Assembly (NCBI RefSeq): GCF_002159085.1
Contig: NZ_LZRU01000025.1
Coordinates: forward strand, 1-63,037
Direction: 5' to 3'
DNA length: 63,037 nucleotides
Source: Thermobacillus sp. ZCTH02-B1
GTDB taxonomy: Bacteria; Bacillota; Bacilli; Paenibacillales; Paenibacillaceae
Below, one piece after another: positions 1 through 8,649 of this stretch (position 1 is its first letter; the number at the start of each line of letters is the position of its first letter). The position numbers and the translations under genes were made by a program. Under the pieces are notes generated by a model. The model saw nothing but the letters and a program-made list of their open reading frames with translations. It was not told where the DNA came from and did no database searches.

Positions 1-1
1 G

Positions 2-163
2 TTCAGGGACGTCCTGCTGGCGGACCGGCGGGTGGCCGAAGCGCTCGACGCGGACAAGCTGGACGAACTGCTCGATCCCGCCGCCTATCTCGGTTCGGCG
101 CCGCGGATCGTCGACCGCGTGCTCGCGCGGGCGGAGCGGTCGCCGTGGCTGAAAGACGATTGA
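2..163 (+). CDS. C-terminal end of an adenylosuccinate lyase/fumarase superfamily protein (partial)
   Basis: Only the last 53 residues are inside the window; the gene starts upstream. The visible tail reads FRDVLLADRRV then LLDPAAYLGSA and a VDRVL helix, the pattern of the C-terminal domain of the adenylosuccinate lyase / 3-carboxy-muconate cycloisomerase branch of the class II fumarase superfamily. The catalytic signature is not visible, so the substrate cannot be named. The stop lies 15 bp before the next gene, whose ribosome binding site follows directly, so the two are probably co-transcribed. Confidence 0.6.
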   Translation, partial: FRDVLLADRRVAEALDADKLDELLDPAAYLGSAPRIVDRVLARAERSPWLKDD

Positions 164-178
164 CGGGAGGTCCTGCCG

Positions 179-1345
179 ATGACGACCGAGACATTGAGAC
201 GCGATGCCGAAGAGCTGAAGCCGCATCTCATCGCCATCCGCCGCGAGCTTCACATGCATCCGGAGCTGTCGCTGGAGGAGTTCGAGACGACCCGGCGCAT
301 CCGCGGCTGGCTGGAGGAGGCGGGCCTCGAAGTGCAAACCTTCGGCCTCGCCACCGGCCTCGTCGCCGATATCACGGGCGGCGCTCCGGGGCCGACGGTC
401 GCGCTGCGCGCCGACATCGACGCGCTGCCCGTCGCGGAGGAGACCGGCCTGCCCTTCGCCTCGCGCGTTCCGGGCAAGATGCATGCGTGCGGCCATGATT
501 TCCACACCGCCTCGATGATCGGCGCGGCGCTGCTGCTTCACCGCCGCCGCGAGCGGCTCAGGGGACGCGTGCGGATGCTGTTCCAGCCGGCCGAAGAGGT
601 CGCCGCCGGCGCGCGGATGATGATCCGGGCCGGCGTGCTGGAGGGCGTTGACGCGATCCTCGGCATGCACAACAAGCCGGATCTTCCGGTCGGCACCGTC
701 GGCATCCGCACGGGCGCGCTGATGGCGAGCGTCGACCGGTTCCTGATCCGCGTGACGGGCAAGGGCGGTCACGGCGCGATCCCGGACGCCGTCGTCGACC
801 CGATCGTCGCGGCCAGCGCGATCGTGGGCGCGCTGCAGACCGTCGTAAGCCGGAACACGAGCCCGCTGGACAGCGCGGTGGTGAGCGTCTGCCGGTTCCA
901 CGCGGGCGCGACGTGGAACGTCATCCCGGACCTCGCCGAACTGGAGGGCACCGTGCGCGCGTTCGACGCCGGCGTGCGCCGCCGCCTTCCGGAGCAGATC
1001 CGCCGGGTGGCGGAGGGCGTCGCCGCCGGGTTCGGCGCTTCGGCCGAGCTGGTCTGGATGGAAGGCCAGCATTTCGTGAACAACGATCCCGCGCTGGCCG
1101 ATCTGATGGCGCGGGCCGCCGAAGAGCTGGGCCTGCGGGTGGTCGAGGCAAGCCCGACGACCGCCGGCGAAGATTTCTCCGTGTACCAGGAGCACGTGCC
1201 CGGATGCTTCATCTGGATGGGCACGAGCGGCACCGAAGAATGGCACCATCCGAAATTCACGCTGCACGAAGATGCGCTGCCGCTCAGCGCGGCCCTGTTC
1301 GCCCACGCGGCGGAACTCGCGCTCCGTTCGCTGGCGCGGGACTGA
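179..1345 (+). CDS. M20 family amidohydrolase (N-acyl amino acid / hippurate hydrolase type)
   Basis: A 388-residue cytoplasmic metallopeptidase of the M20D amidohydrolase family, which removes acyl groups from N-acyl amino acids. Metal-ligand motifs are visible in order: ACGHDFH near residue 105, the PAEE motif near 138, GMHNKP near 162, and EWHHPKF near 355; the RADIDAL stretch precedes the first. The length is normal for the family. The start is ATG preceded at a good distance by GGGAGG. It lies in an operon with a lyase upstream and an acetyltransferase and sarcosine oxidase downstream, which suggests use of modified amino acids. The exact substrate cannot be read from sequence. Confidence 0.88.
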   Translation: MTTETLRRDAEELKPHLIAIRRELHMHPELSLEEFETTRRIRGWLEEAGLEVQTFGLATGLVADITGGAPGPTVALRADIDALPVAEETGLPFASRVPGKMHACGHDFHTASMIGAALLLHRRRERLRGRVRMLFQPAEEVAAGARMMIRAGVLEGVDAILGMHNKPDLPVGTVGIRTGALMASVDRFLIRVTGKGGHGAIPDAVVDPIVAASAIVGALQTVVSRNTSPLDSAVVSVCRFHAGATWNVIPDLAELEGTVRAFDAGVRRRLPEQIRRVAEGVAAGFGASAELVWMEGQHFVNNDPALADLMARAAEELGLRVVEASPTTAGEDFSVYQEHVPGCFIWMGTSGTEEWHHPKFTLHEDALPLSAALFAHAAELALRSLARD

Positions 1346-1386
1346 CGGCGGTGCATTGCAAACCGACGGGACGGAGGAGACCACGC

Positions 1387-1902
1387 ATGAGCCGATACAC
1401 CTATCGCCTCGCCGTCAAGGACGACGCGCCGGCGCTGCTCGATCTGACGCTGCGGGCCTACCGGCCGATCCGGGAGCTCGGCATCAACTTCGCGGCCGCG
1501 AACGCCGATCTTGCGCTCGTGGAATACAACATCCGGCACAACATGTGCTTCATCATGGAAGAGGACGGGAAGCCGGTCGCGACGCTGAGCCTGCGGATGC
1601 CGTGGGGACCGCAACCCGGTCCGTTCGGGGTCCCGCACATCTGGTGGTTCGCCGTCGATCCCGACGTCGGAGGCCGCGGGATCGGCTCGACGCTGCTTGC
1701 CTGGTGCGAGGAGCAGATGGTGCGCGACACGCTGAAGAGCCCGGCCGTGTCGCTCGGCACCGCGAAGGAGCATCCGTGGCTCGGCGACATGTACGTGCGC
1801 AGAGGGTACGTGCCGGTCATGGAGAAGGATCTGGGCAGAGGCCATACGACGGTGTTCTACAAGAAGCAGCTCATCCCCGCGGAAGGAGGGCCGGTCGGAT
1901 GA
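1387..1902 (+). CDS. GNAT family N-acetyltransferase
   Basis: A 171-residue single-domain acetyltransferase. The central WWFAVDPDVGGRGIGS segment carries the acetyl-CoA binding motif A (RGIGS), and a C-terminal YVRRGYVPV segment is the usual motif B helix-strand. The ATG at 1387 is preceded by GGAGG; in-frame sequence upstream of it overlaps the M20 gene and is not used. Its stop overlaps the ATG of the next gene (ATGA), so translation is coupled. The acceptor is unknown; amino acids or their derivatives fit the operon. Confidence 0.8.
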   Translation: MSRYTYRLAVKDDAPALLDLTLRAYRPIRELGINFAAANADLALVEYNIRHNMCFIMEEDGKPVATLSLRMPWGPQPGPFGVPHIWWFAVDPDVGGRGIGSTLLAWCEEQMVRDTLKSPAVSLGTAKEHPWLGDMYVRRGYVPVMEKDLGRGHTTVFYKKQLIPAEGGPVG

Positions 1903-3050
1903 ATGCGCGCCCGTACGATGTCCTCGTGATCGGCGCGGGCTCCGTCGGCATGAGCGCGGGATACCATCTCGCGCGGCGCGGCGCCCGCGTACTGCTGATC
2001 GACGCCTTTGACCCGCCCCACCGGGAAGGCAGCCACCACGGGGAGACCCGGCTCATCCGCCACGCGTACAAGAAGGGCCGCGTCTACATCCCGCTCGCGC
2101 TCCGCGCGGACGAGCTGTGGCGGGAACTGGAACGGGAAGCGGAGACGACGCTGCTCGTCCGCTCCGGCGTGCTCAACATCGCGGACCCGGAGCATTACAG
2201 CTTCGGCAGCCGCCCGGAGGACGCGCGGGCGTTCGGCATTCCCGTCGAGATGCTCGACGCCGCGGAAATGCGCAGAAGATGGCCGGGCCTCGCGCTGCCC
2301 GACCATTTCATCGGGATGTACGAGCCCGAGGCCGGCTATCTGTACTGCGAGCGCGCGATCGCCGTCTGCCGCCGGCTGGCGGAGGCGGCGGGCGCGAAGC
2401 TCGTCGCGAACGCGCCGGTGCTGCGCGTGGCGGCGGACGGGACCGGCATCGCCGCGGAGACCGCCGAAGGCGTGTTCCGGGCGGAGAAGGCGCTGCTCAG
2501 CGCCGGCGCCTGGTTCGGCCGGCTGGAGCCGTTCGTGAAGTTCCCGCTCAAGCCGCTGCGCATTCCGGTCGCCTGGTTCGCGACGGAGTCCGGAGACTAC
2601 CGCGCCGGCCGGTTCCCGGGCTTCACGCTGCACACCGCGGAGGGCGGCTTCTACGGCTTTCCCGACATCGACGGCGGCGGCCTCAAGATCGGCAAGCATG
2701 ACGGCGGCAGGGAATGGCGGCCGGGAGAACCGTTCCATCCGTTCGGGCATGAAGAATCGGATGAGGCGTCGCTGCGCGGAGCCGTACGGCAATACATGCC
2801 GAAGGCGGCGGGCCGGCTGCTGCGAAGCTCGGTCTGCAGGTATGAATTTACGCCCGACGAGGACTTCGTGATCGACCGCCACCCGCAGCATCCGAACGTG
2901 CTCGTGATCGGCGGCCTCTCCGGCCACGGCTTCAAATTCGCGAGCGTGCTCGGCGAGATCGCCGCGGATCTGCTGCTGGACGGCCGGACGCGGTTCGATC
3001 TCGGCGCGTTCGCGCTGGACCGGTTTTCCGCCGGCCCGTCCGGCCTTTGA
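1899..3050 (+). CDS. solA: Monomeric sarcosine oxidase / N-methyl amino acid oxidase family (FAD)
   Basis: A 383-residue flavoprotein that would oxidatively demethylate sarcosine or another N-methyl amino acid. The N-terminal VIGAGSVGMSAGYHLA is the dinucleotide-binding loop, followed by a GSHHGETRLIRHAY block characteristic of the MSOX/MTOX family. Near residue 310 the SVCRYEFTPDEDF segment places a Cys where MSOX enzymes attach FAD covalently, and SGHGFKFAS follows, as in the family. It is the last gene of the operon and is coupled to the acetyltransferase by a 4 bp overlap. Sarcosine versus N-methyltryptophan specificity is not decided by sequence alone, so the symbol is tentative. Confidence 0.82.
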   Translation: MNARPYDVLVIGAGSVGMSAGYHLARRGARVLLIDAFDPPHREGSHHGETRLIRHAYKKGRVYIPLALRADELWRELEREAETTLLVRSGVLNIADPEHYSFGSRPEDARAFGIPVEMLDAAEMRRRWPGLALPDHFIGMYEPEAGYLYCERAIAVCRRLAEAAGAKLVANAPVLRVAADGTGIAAETAEGVFRAEKALLSAGAWFGRLEPFVKFPLKPLRIPVAWFATESGDYRAGRFPGFTLHTAEGGFYGFPDIDGGGLKIGKHDGGREWRPGEPFHPFGHEESDEASLRGAVRQYMPKAAGRLLRSSVCRYEFTPDEDFVIDRHPQHPNVLVIGGLSGHGFKFASVLGEIAADLLLDGRTRFDLGAFALDRFSAGPSGL

Positions 3051-3161
3051 CGGTCCCCGGAGCACCAAGCCCTCCGGAACGCGCGGCGTTCAGGGGCGGC
3101 CGCCGCGCTCCCGACCCTGCCTGCGCTGCCCGGCAGCGGGGCTTGTTCGGAAGACGTTTTT

Positions 3162-3175
3162 TGAAAGCGTTTAAC
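3162..3175. promoter_or_regulatory. Possible cre-like site
   Basis: TGAAAGCGTTTAAC fits the Bacillus CcpA operator core (TGWAARCGYTWNCW) at the first eleven defined positions and fails at the last two. It lies in the 278 bp gap between the sarcosine oxidase and the membrane protein gene. No clear promoter was found beside it, so it may be a chance match. Confidence 0.25.
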
Positions 3176-3328
3176 TTTTCCTCCGGACGGCGGGACCATC
3201 GACGGGAGCGGGACGATCACGGGCCCGAATCGGATCGGCCGGACAAGCGCCGGCTTCTTGCCCGAATCGGCCGATCCGTGAAAAACGGGGATCCAAACTT
3301 ATAGACGGAAAAAATCAGGGGGTGCGCC

Positions 3329-4078
3329 ATGAATCGGGTGTCCTTTTTCGGACCCGACACGGTTCCGTTCACGTTCTATTCGACGCAGCATCTGGTGGCC
3401 CTGGCCGTCATCGCGGCGGCGTGCGCGTTCACGCTCGGCTGGCGGGGACTGCGGGAACGCCCGCGCCTTGCGAACGCGATCCGCCACGCGCTGGCCTCGC
3501 TGCTGCTCATGCTCGACATCGCGCTACATGTCTGGTATTTCACGGCGGACCAATGGGATCCGTCCTGGACCCTGCCTCTTCACCTGTGCAGCCTGACGCT
3601 GATCCTGTCCTTCATCATGCTCTGGACGAAGAGCTACCGTCTGTTCGAGTTCAACTATTTCGCCGGCATCGGCGGCGCGCTGCAGGCGCTGCTGACGCCC
3701 GCCGCCATCCTGTCGGGTTATCCGCACTTTACGTTCTTCTACTTCTTCGTCGCCCACGGCGGCATCATCGTCGCGGCCCTGTTCATGATCGCCGCGTACG
3801 GCTACCGGCCGCGCGGGTCGTCGATCTGGCGCACCCTGCTCTGGCTCAACCTGCTGCTCATTCCGGTCGGCCTCGTCAACTACCTGACCGGCGGCAACTA
3901 CATGTTCATCGCCCGCAAGCCGGACAACCCGTCGCTGCTCGACCTGCTCGGCCCCTGGCCGTGGTACATCCTGTCGCTGGAAGGGGTTGCGTTCGTCCTG
4001 TTCGTGCTAATGTACCTGCCCTTCCTGATTCGCGCAAAGCGTTCCCGGAACCTCGAAACGAACCGGAGGCCATCCTGA
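3329..4078 (+). CDS. TIGR02206/YwaF-like integral membrane protein
   Basis: A 249-residue protein with about seven hydrophobic segments. The block PLHLCSLTL near residue 88, followed by FNYFAGIGGALQALLTP and a NYLTGGNYMFI segment near 190, matches my memory of the YwaF / TIGR02206 family (TMEM164-like fold). The ATG follows a GGGGGTG ribosome binding site. Function in bacteria is not established. It stands alone, with the next gene on the other strand. Confidence 0.72.
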   Translation: MNRVSFFGPDTVPFTFYSTQHLVALAVIAAACAFTLGWRGLRERPRLANAIRHALASLLLMLDIALHVWYFTADQWDPSWTLPLHLCSLTLILSFIMLWTKSYRLFEFNYFAGIGGALQALLTPAAILSGYPHFTFFYFFVAHGGIIVAALFMIAAYGYRPRGSSIWRTLLWLNLLLIPVGLVNYLTGGNYMFIARKPDNPSLLDLLGPWPWYILSLEGVAFVLFVLMYLPFLIRAKRSRNLETNRRPS

Positions 4079-4174
4079 GAACGGCGGACTCCCGCCTCGA
4101 AGCCAACCGGCTTCGCGGGCGGGGGTCCGTTCCCGTCGCGCGCCCCTTCCTTGCCGCACCGGCTCTCCGCGCGT

Positions 4175-5497
4175 TCATCCTTCCTCCAGCAGCGCGATGA
4201 ACGGCCGCACATCCCCGATCTCGTCCAGCCGCAAAATATGCTCCCGGATCGCCGCCGCCTGCGGACCGTCCACCACCTCGTCGTACTTGCGCACCAGTTC
4301 CGCCTCCGTGACCGGGTTGCCGGCGGAGCCCTTCGGCCGGTCGCCGACGGCGCCGACCGTCCCGCCGTCCTTCAGCTTCACCGTGATGCGCGTGTACCGG
4401 ACGCCCGGCGGCTCGTCGAACACGTTCACGCGCCGCATCCGGTCCATGTAGGCCCGGATTTCATCGTCGACCGGCACCCGTTGGAAATATCGCGCATGGA
4501 GGCCCCGGCCGCCCAGGATCAGCGCGGCGACGTACTCGGCGCTGAAGCGGCCCTCCTCCCCGTTCGCGGGGCGCCGATGGATGAGCGCCGCATCGCTCCG
4601 GACGGTGAACGCGATCTCGATCTCCCCGATCCGCTCCAGCGGAACAGGCCCGATTTGCTCCGCCGCGTGCCACACGAAGTACGCCGCCGAGCAGAACGGA
4701 TACAGCTTGTGCCAGAGGCCGGGGCGCACGATCCGCGGAACGTCGTCCTCCCGCAGCAGTTCGGTGCGCGCCCGCTCCTCTCCCTGCCCGAATACGGCGA
4801 AGAAGCCGAGCCTCCCGTCCAGGCTGGCACGGCTGGCCTGCACGCCCGCCTCCGCGAGGCGCAGCGCGCGGACCGCCGCGGCGGCCGCCAGCCCGGCATG
4901 CAGCGGCTTCGTCTCCGTGCCGAAGTGGACGCGCAGGCCCGCCGCCTGCGTGGCGGCCAGCCCGAGCGCCGGGGCGGCCCGGTCCGGAGACCAGCCCAGA
5001 TACCGGGCGCCGGCGATCGCCGCCGCGAGCGCGCCGGCCGTGGCGGTGTTGTGGAATCCCCGCTCGTAGTGCTCGTTCGTGAGCGCCAGCGCGATGCGGG
5101 CCATCGCCTCGACGCCGACGACGTACGCCTCGAGGAAGCGCCTCCCGTCCCCGCCGAGGTCCGCGAGCGCGATCAGCGCCGGCAGGATGACGGCGCTCGG
5201 ATGGCCGCGCACCTCCGCGTGCACGTCGTCGTAGTCCAGCGCGTGCGCCATGAAGCCGTTGACGAGCGCCGACTGCTCCCGGGACACGCGCCGCCGGTGG
5301 AACAGCACCGGCGCGAGCGGCCGCCCGCCCTCCTCCTCCGCCGCGCGGAGCAGCTTCAAGACGCCGGCATCCGCCTTCCCGGCGAAGGCGGATGCCGCAA
5401 AATCCAACACGCCGTATTTTGCCTTCCCCAGGCTCTCCCCGGAGACGGACATGCTCCACATTTTTTCGAGAAAAGCCGCCGTCAGACCGTCCTCCAT
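4175..5497 (-). CDS. MmgE/PrpD family protein
   Basis: A 440-residue protein of the MmgE/PrpD (2-methylcitrate / cis-aconitate dehydratase-like) family. The LDYDDVHAEVRGHPS segment near residue 87 is the family's best-known block (usually D-D-x-H-x-x-x-x-x-H-P). ATG at 5497 is preferred over the GTG at 5503 because AGGAAG sits eight bases before it. Only a few bases separate it from the ABC transporter ATPase, so it is translationally coupled to the importer. This suggests a dehydratase or isomerase acting on the imported compound or its breakdown product; the substrate is not known. Confidence 0.8.
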   Translation of the reverse strand: MEDGLTAAFLEKMWSMSVSGESLGKAKYGVLDFAASAFAGKADAGVLKLLRAAEEEGGRPLAPVLFHRRRVSREQSALVNGFMAHALDYDDVHAEVRGHPSAVILPALIALADLGGDGRRFLEAYVVGVEAMARIALALTNEHYERGFHNTATAGALAAAIAGARYLGWSPDRAAPALGLAATQAAGLRVHFGTETKPLHAGLAAAAAVRALRLAEAGVQASRASLDGRLGFFAVFGQGEERARTELLREDDVPRIVRPGLWHKLYPFCSAAYFVWHAAEQIGPVPLERIGEIEIAFTVRSDAALIHRRPANGEEGRFSAEYVAALILGGRGLHARYFQRVPVDDEIRAYMDRMRRVNVFDEPPGVRYTRITVKLKDGGTVGAVGDRPKGSAGNPVTEAELVRKYDEVVDGPQAAAIREHILRLDEIGDVRPFIALLEEG

Positions 5498-5499
5498 CG

Positions 5500-6246
5500 T
5501 CACCGCTTCCTGTTCGCGTGGAATGAGCGCAGGAACTGCTTCGTCCGCTCATGCCGCGGATGGTCCAGCACTTCGGACGGCGGCCCCTGCTCGACGATGT
5601 TGCCGTCCGCCATGAAGATGACGTGGTCGGACACATCCCGGGCGAAGTCCATCTCGTGCGTCACGATGATCATCGTCGTGTCCATCTCGGCCAGCTTCTT
5701 GATCGTCTGCAGCACTTCCGAGACCAGCTCCGGATCGAGGGACGACGTCGGCTCGTCCAGCAGGATCGCATGGGGTCTGAGCGCGAGCGCCCGCGCGATG
5801 CTGACGCGCTGCTGCTGGCCGCCGGAGAGCGTGGCGGGATAGTTGTCCCGCTTGTCCTCGAGCCCGACCTGGCGAAGCAGCTCCATGCCGAGCTCCTCCG
5901 CCTCCTTCTTCGGCATCTTCTTCACGACGACGAGCGCTTCCGTCACATTCTGCAGCGCGGTCTTGTTCCGGAACAGGTTGTAGTTCTGGAACACCATCGC
6001 GGTCTGCAGGCGGAGCCGGCGGATATCCCGGTTCGTGCACTTCTCCGCGTCGACCCGGACGCCGCCGATCTCGATGACGCCGGCGTCCGGCCGCTCGAGG
6101 AAGTTCAGACAGCGGATGAGCGTCGATTTCCCCGACCCGGACGGACCGATGATCGTCAGCACCTCGCCGTCCTTCACCTCGAAGTCGATGCCGTTCAGCA
6201 CGACCAGGTCGCCGAACCGTTTCCTGAGATTCGTCACTTTGATCAT
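5500..6246 (-). CDS. Polar amino acid (cystine-like) ABC transporter ATP-binding protein
   Basis: A 248-residue ATPase of the GlnQ/TcyC group. It has Walker A GPSGSGKST near residue 35, signature LSGGQQQR near 140 and Walker B ILLDEPTSSLDPE near 160, followed by a H-loop in VTHEMDF. ATG at 6246 is chosen over an upstream TTG because AAGGTTGG is well spaced from it. It is the third gene of a permease and lipoprotein operon and would energise amino acid uptake at the membrane. Confidence 0.87.
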   Translation of the reverse strand: MIKVTNLRKRFGDLVVLNGIDFEVKDGEVLTIIGPSGSGKSTLIRCLNFLERPDAGVIEIGGVRVDAEKCTNRDIRRLRLQTAMVFQNYNLFRNKTALQNVTEALVVVKKMPKKEAEELGMELLRQVGLEDKRDNYPATLSGGQQQRVSIARALALRPHAILLDEPTSSLDPELVSEVLQTIKKLAEMDTTMIIVTHEMDFARDVSDHVIFMADGNIVEQGPPSEVLDHPRHERTKQFLRSFHANRKR

Positions 6247-6259
6247 GGCCAACCAACCT

Positions 6260-6937
6260 TCATGAACGGTATGGGCGATCCAGCACGTTTTCGAGCTTCT
6301 GCTGCAGGTACGAATAGACGATGATGAGCAGCCAGTAGATCAGGGCGACCGCCAGATAGGCCTCGAAGAAACGGAACGATTCCGCGGCCTGCATCTTCGC
6401 CTCGGCGAAAATCTCGACCACCCCGAGCGTGAACGCGAGGGACGTCTCCTTGATCAGGCTGATGAAAATGTTGCCCGTGCCGGGCAGCGCGTTGCGCGCC
6501 GCCTGGGGCAGAATGATGCGCCGGTACGCCTGCACCTTCGTCATGCCGACGGTCAGGCTCGCCTCCATCTGCCCCTTGTCGACCGAATGGAAGGCCGCCC
6601 GGAATATTTCCGCGAGGAACGCCGCCTGCTTGAACCCGAACCCGATGATCGCCGCCGTCACGGCGTCCATCTTCGTGAAAACCGGGAACAGCTGCGGCAG
6701 ACCGTAGTAGATCAGGAACAGCTGCACCAGCATCGGGATGGCGCGGAAGAAGGATATGTAGACGGCTGCTCCCGCACTGAGCAGCCGGTTCTTGCTGTTG
6801 CGGGCGAGCGCGATCATCAGCCCGACCGCGATCGCCAATATCATGGCGAGCACCGCCATGAGCAGCGTGATCGGGATGTACCGGATGATTCGAGGCAGCA
6901 ATTCGAAAATGTAGAGAGGATCAAAATTCACGCCCAT
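6260..6937 (-). CDS. Polar amino acid ABC transporter permease (HisM/TcyB-like)
   Basis: A 225-residue membrane protein with about five transmembrane segments of the His/Glu/Gln/Arg permease family. The EAA loop is visible as EASLTVGMTKVQAYRRIILP near residue 128, and the FRAIPMLVQLFLIYYG segment is also typical. It ends 13 bp before the ATPase gene. It would form the homodimeric channel of the importer; cystine is the best guess from similarity to TcyB. Confidence 0.85.
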   Translation of the reverse strand: MGVNFDPLYIFELLPRIIRYIPITLLMAVLAMILAIAVGLMIALARNSKNRLLSAGAAVYISFFRAIPMLVQLFLIYYGLPQLFPVFTKMDAVTAAIIGFGFKQAAFLAEIFRAAFHSVDKGQMEASLTVGMTKVQAYRRIILPQAARNALPGTGNIFISLIKETSLAFTLGVVEIFAEAKMQAAESFRFFEAYLAVALIYWLLIIVYSYLQQKLENVLDRPYRS

Positions 6938-6989
6938 CGCCCGCCCTCACGCGCCTTCGCGGTTTCGGATCCGCCCGCAAGGCTGTGGA

Positions 6990-7775
6990 TTACTCGCCCT
7001 TCGTCGTAATGTCCTCGCCGTAGAAATATTTCTCGGAGAGCTTCTTCAGCGTGCCGTCCGCCCGGAGCTTCTCGATCTCGGCGTTGATTTGCTCGATCAG
7101 CTTCCGGTTCTCCTCGGTCTTCCGGAACGGGAACGCGACATCCTCATAGTGGAACGGCTCGCCGACGAACTTGAGCGGCAGATTCTGCCGGTTGATCTCG
7201 GCGATCAGATTCGCCTTCGATTGGACGTAGCCGTCGACGCGCTTGTTCAGGACGTCATTCTGCGCGCCGTCGCGGTTCTCGTACGTCCGGACGTTGATCT
7301 CGGGATCATAGTTTTGCAGGTTCTTCACGTTCTGCGAACCGAGCACGCCGGCGACCGTCTTGCCCTTCAGGTCTTCCAGCGTGTTGATGTCCGTGTTGTC
7401 GACATGCGTCACGATCGTGACGGCCGCGTACGAATACGGAACGGTGAAGTCGAATTTCTCCTTCCGCTCCTCCGTCACCGCGACGACGTTCGCGATCGTG
7501 TCGATCTTGCCGGTCTCGAGCTGACCCATGAGGCCGGCGAAATCGCTGTTAACCCATTCTACCGTATAGCCGAGATTGGCGGCAATCGTTTCGAGCACCT
7601 CGACGTCGAAGCCGACCAGCTTGTCCCCTTCCTTGTAACTGTTCGGGAACGACTGGCCCGTCGACCCCGCGCGGATGACCTTCCTGTCGCCGCCGCCGGC
7701 GCCGCCGGAAGAGCAGGCTGCCGCGAGCATGCCGAACAGCAGCACGACCGCCAGAGCGAAATGCCATTTTCTCAT
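6990..7775 (-). CDS. Amino acid ABC transporter substrate-binding lipoprotein (TcyA-like)
   Basis: A 261-residue extracellular solute-binding protein of family 3. The signal peptide ends in a lipobox (LAAAC) with the lipid-anchored Cys about 22 residues in, followed by a Ser/Gly linker. The mature part has GFDVEVLETIAANLGY and a DFAGLMGQLETGKID segment typical of this family. ATG at 7775 is chosen because AAAGGGG is nine bases upstream; the TTG at 7784 would touch that site. It is the first gene of the importer operon and follows a good promoter. Confidence 0.87.
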   Translation of the reverse strand: MRKWHFALAVVLLFGMLAAACSSGGAGGGDRKVIRAGSTGQSFPNSYKEGDKLVGFDVEVLETIAANLGYTVEWVNSDFAGLMGQLETGKIDTIANVVAVTEERKEKFDFTVPYSYAAVTIVTHVDNTDINTLEDLKGKTVAGVLGSQNVKNLQNYDPEINVRTYENRDGAQNDVLNKRVDGYVQSKANLIAEINRQNLPLKFVGEPFHYEDVAFPFRKTEENRKLIEQINAEIEKLRADGTLKKLSEKYFYGEDITTKGE

Positions 7776-7834
7776 GCTGTCCAACCCCTTTGTTGCGTAT
7801 TTGTTGAATTTTGTCGAATAATGGCCACATCCGA

Positions 7835-7863
7835 ATCATAGTATTTCCGATTTGTTTGGTCAA
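7835..7863 (-). promoter_or_regulatory. Sigma-A promoter of the amino acid importer operon, with an adjacent palindrome
   Basis: On the minus strand, -35 TTGACC (7863-7858), a 17 bp spacer and -10 TATGAT (7840-7835) match sigma-A consensus at five of six positions each. Immediately upstream, 7869-7882 is a perfect 14 bp palindrome (GATTTCCGGAAATC), and a TCGGAAAT half-copy lies inside the spacer. These could be operator half-sites. Confidence 0.72.
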
Positions 7864-7892
7864 CATATGATTTCCGGAAATCGTTCCCTACG

Positions 7893-7921
7893 AAAAAGAC
7901 CCTGCCGCGCCGACGCGGCAG
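7893..7921 (-). terminator. Terminator of the PH-domain gene
   Basis: On the minus strand an eight-pair GC stem (CTGCCGCG / CGCGGCAG) with a four-base loop is followed by GG and TCTTTTT. It lies 50 bp after the stop of the PH-domain gene. Confidence 0.75.
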
Positions 7922-7971
7922 AGCCCGTGCGACCACCTGTGTGCTGCGTACCCGTTGCGGATTCCCGGCAT

Positions 7972-8397
7972 TCAGCTGTTGATCCGTTTCTTGTTCTCGT
8001 ACGCCAGCGTTACGAGCGCCGTGTAAAACGGCTGGATGTTGAACTTCTTGCTGAACTCGAACTTGTAGTTTGCCGTCTGCAGATTGCTCGCCTTGTAGTA
8101 GGGCGACGTGATGTAGCGGATCGTCAGCTCGCTGTCATCAAACCCGGTGCCGGCGGTCTCCATCGATACATCGTAAATCGAGTCCAGATCGATCGAAGCG
8201 ACGCGCGTCTTCTTGCCGGTGACACCCTGGTGGTCGAACAGGATGATCCGACGGTCCGTCAGAATGAACGTGTCGCGGATCAGCCGGAAGCCCGACTGGA
8301 TGGTCTCGCCCGGCATCAGGTACGCGCCGTACTGCCGCTCAAGCTCCGCGGGCGATACCTCCGAATAATTCCCGAACAAACCGCTGAGAAGCGACAT
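7972..8397 (-). CDS. PH domain-containing protein
   Basis: A 141-residue soluble protein. The order G-E-T-I-Q-S-G-F..RDTFILTDRRIILFDHQG is the bacterial PH (bPH) domain pattern, with strands continuing through VASIDLDSIYDVS and a final helix rich in Phe and Lys. There is no signal peptide or membrane segment. The ATG has a perfect AAGGAGG site. Bacterial PH proteins of this size are common and mostly uncharacterised; no function is proposed. Confidence 0.72.
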   Translation of the reverse strand: MSLLSGLFGNYSEVSPAELERQYGAYLMPGETIQSGFRLIRDTFILTDRRIILFDHQGVTGKKTRVASIDLDSIYDVSMETAGTGFDDSELTIRYITSPYYKASNLQTANYKFEFSKKFNIQPFYTALVTLAYENKKRINS

Positions 8398-8649
8398 GAC
8401 GCCCCCTCCTTATCTTCTGTCCGAAACGCAGACGGCATGCAAACGGCCCGGAGTTACTCCGTATTTTATCATCCGCCCCGAAATCGGGCAATGGCGGGCG
8501 GCATACTCGGACTGCGCCGATGGGCCGATTGTGCGTCCGATTTAAGAAAATCTTCATGTTTTTGCCGGATGTTTCGCAAAAATTTCCTCCTATAATCGGG
8601 CTTGCAATCGGCCGATTGACATTCCACCGGATGAAATGGGGCTCGTACG

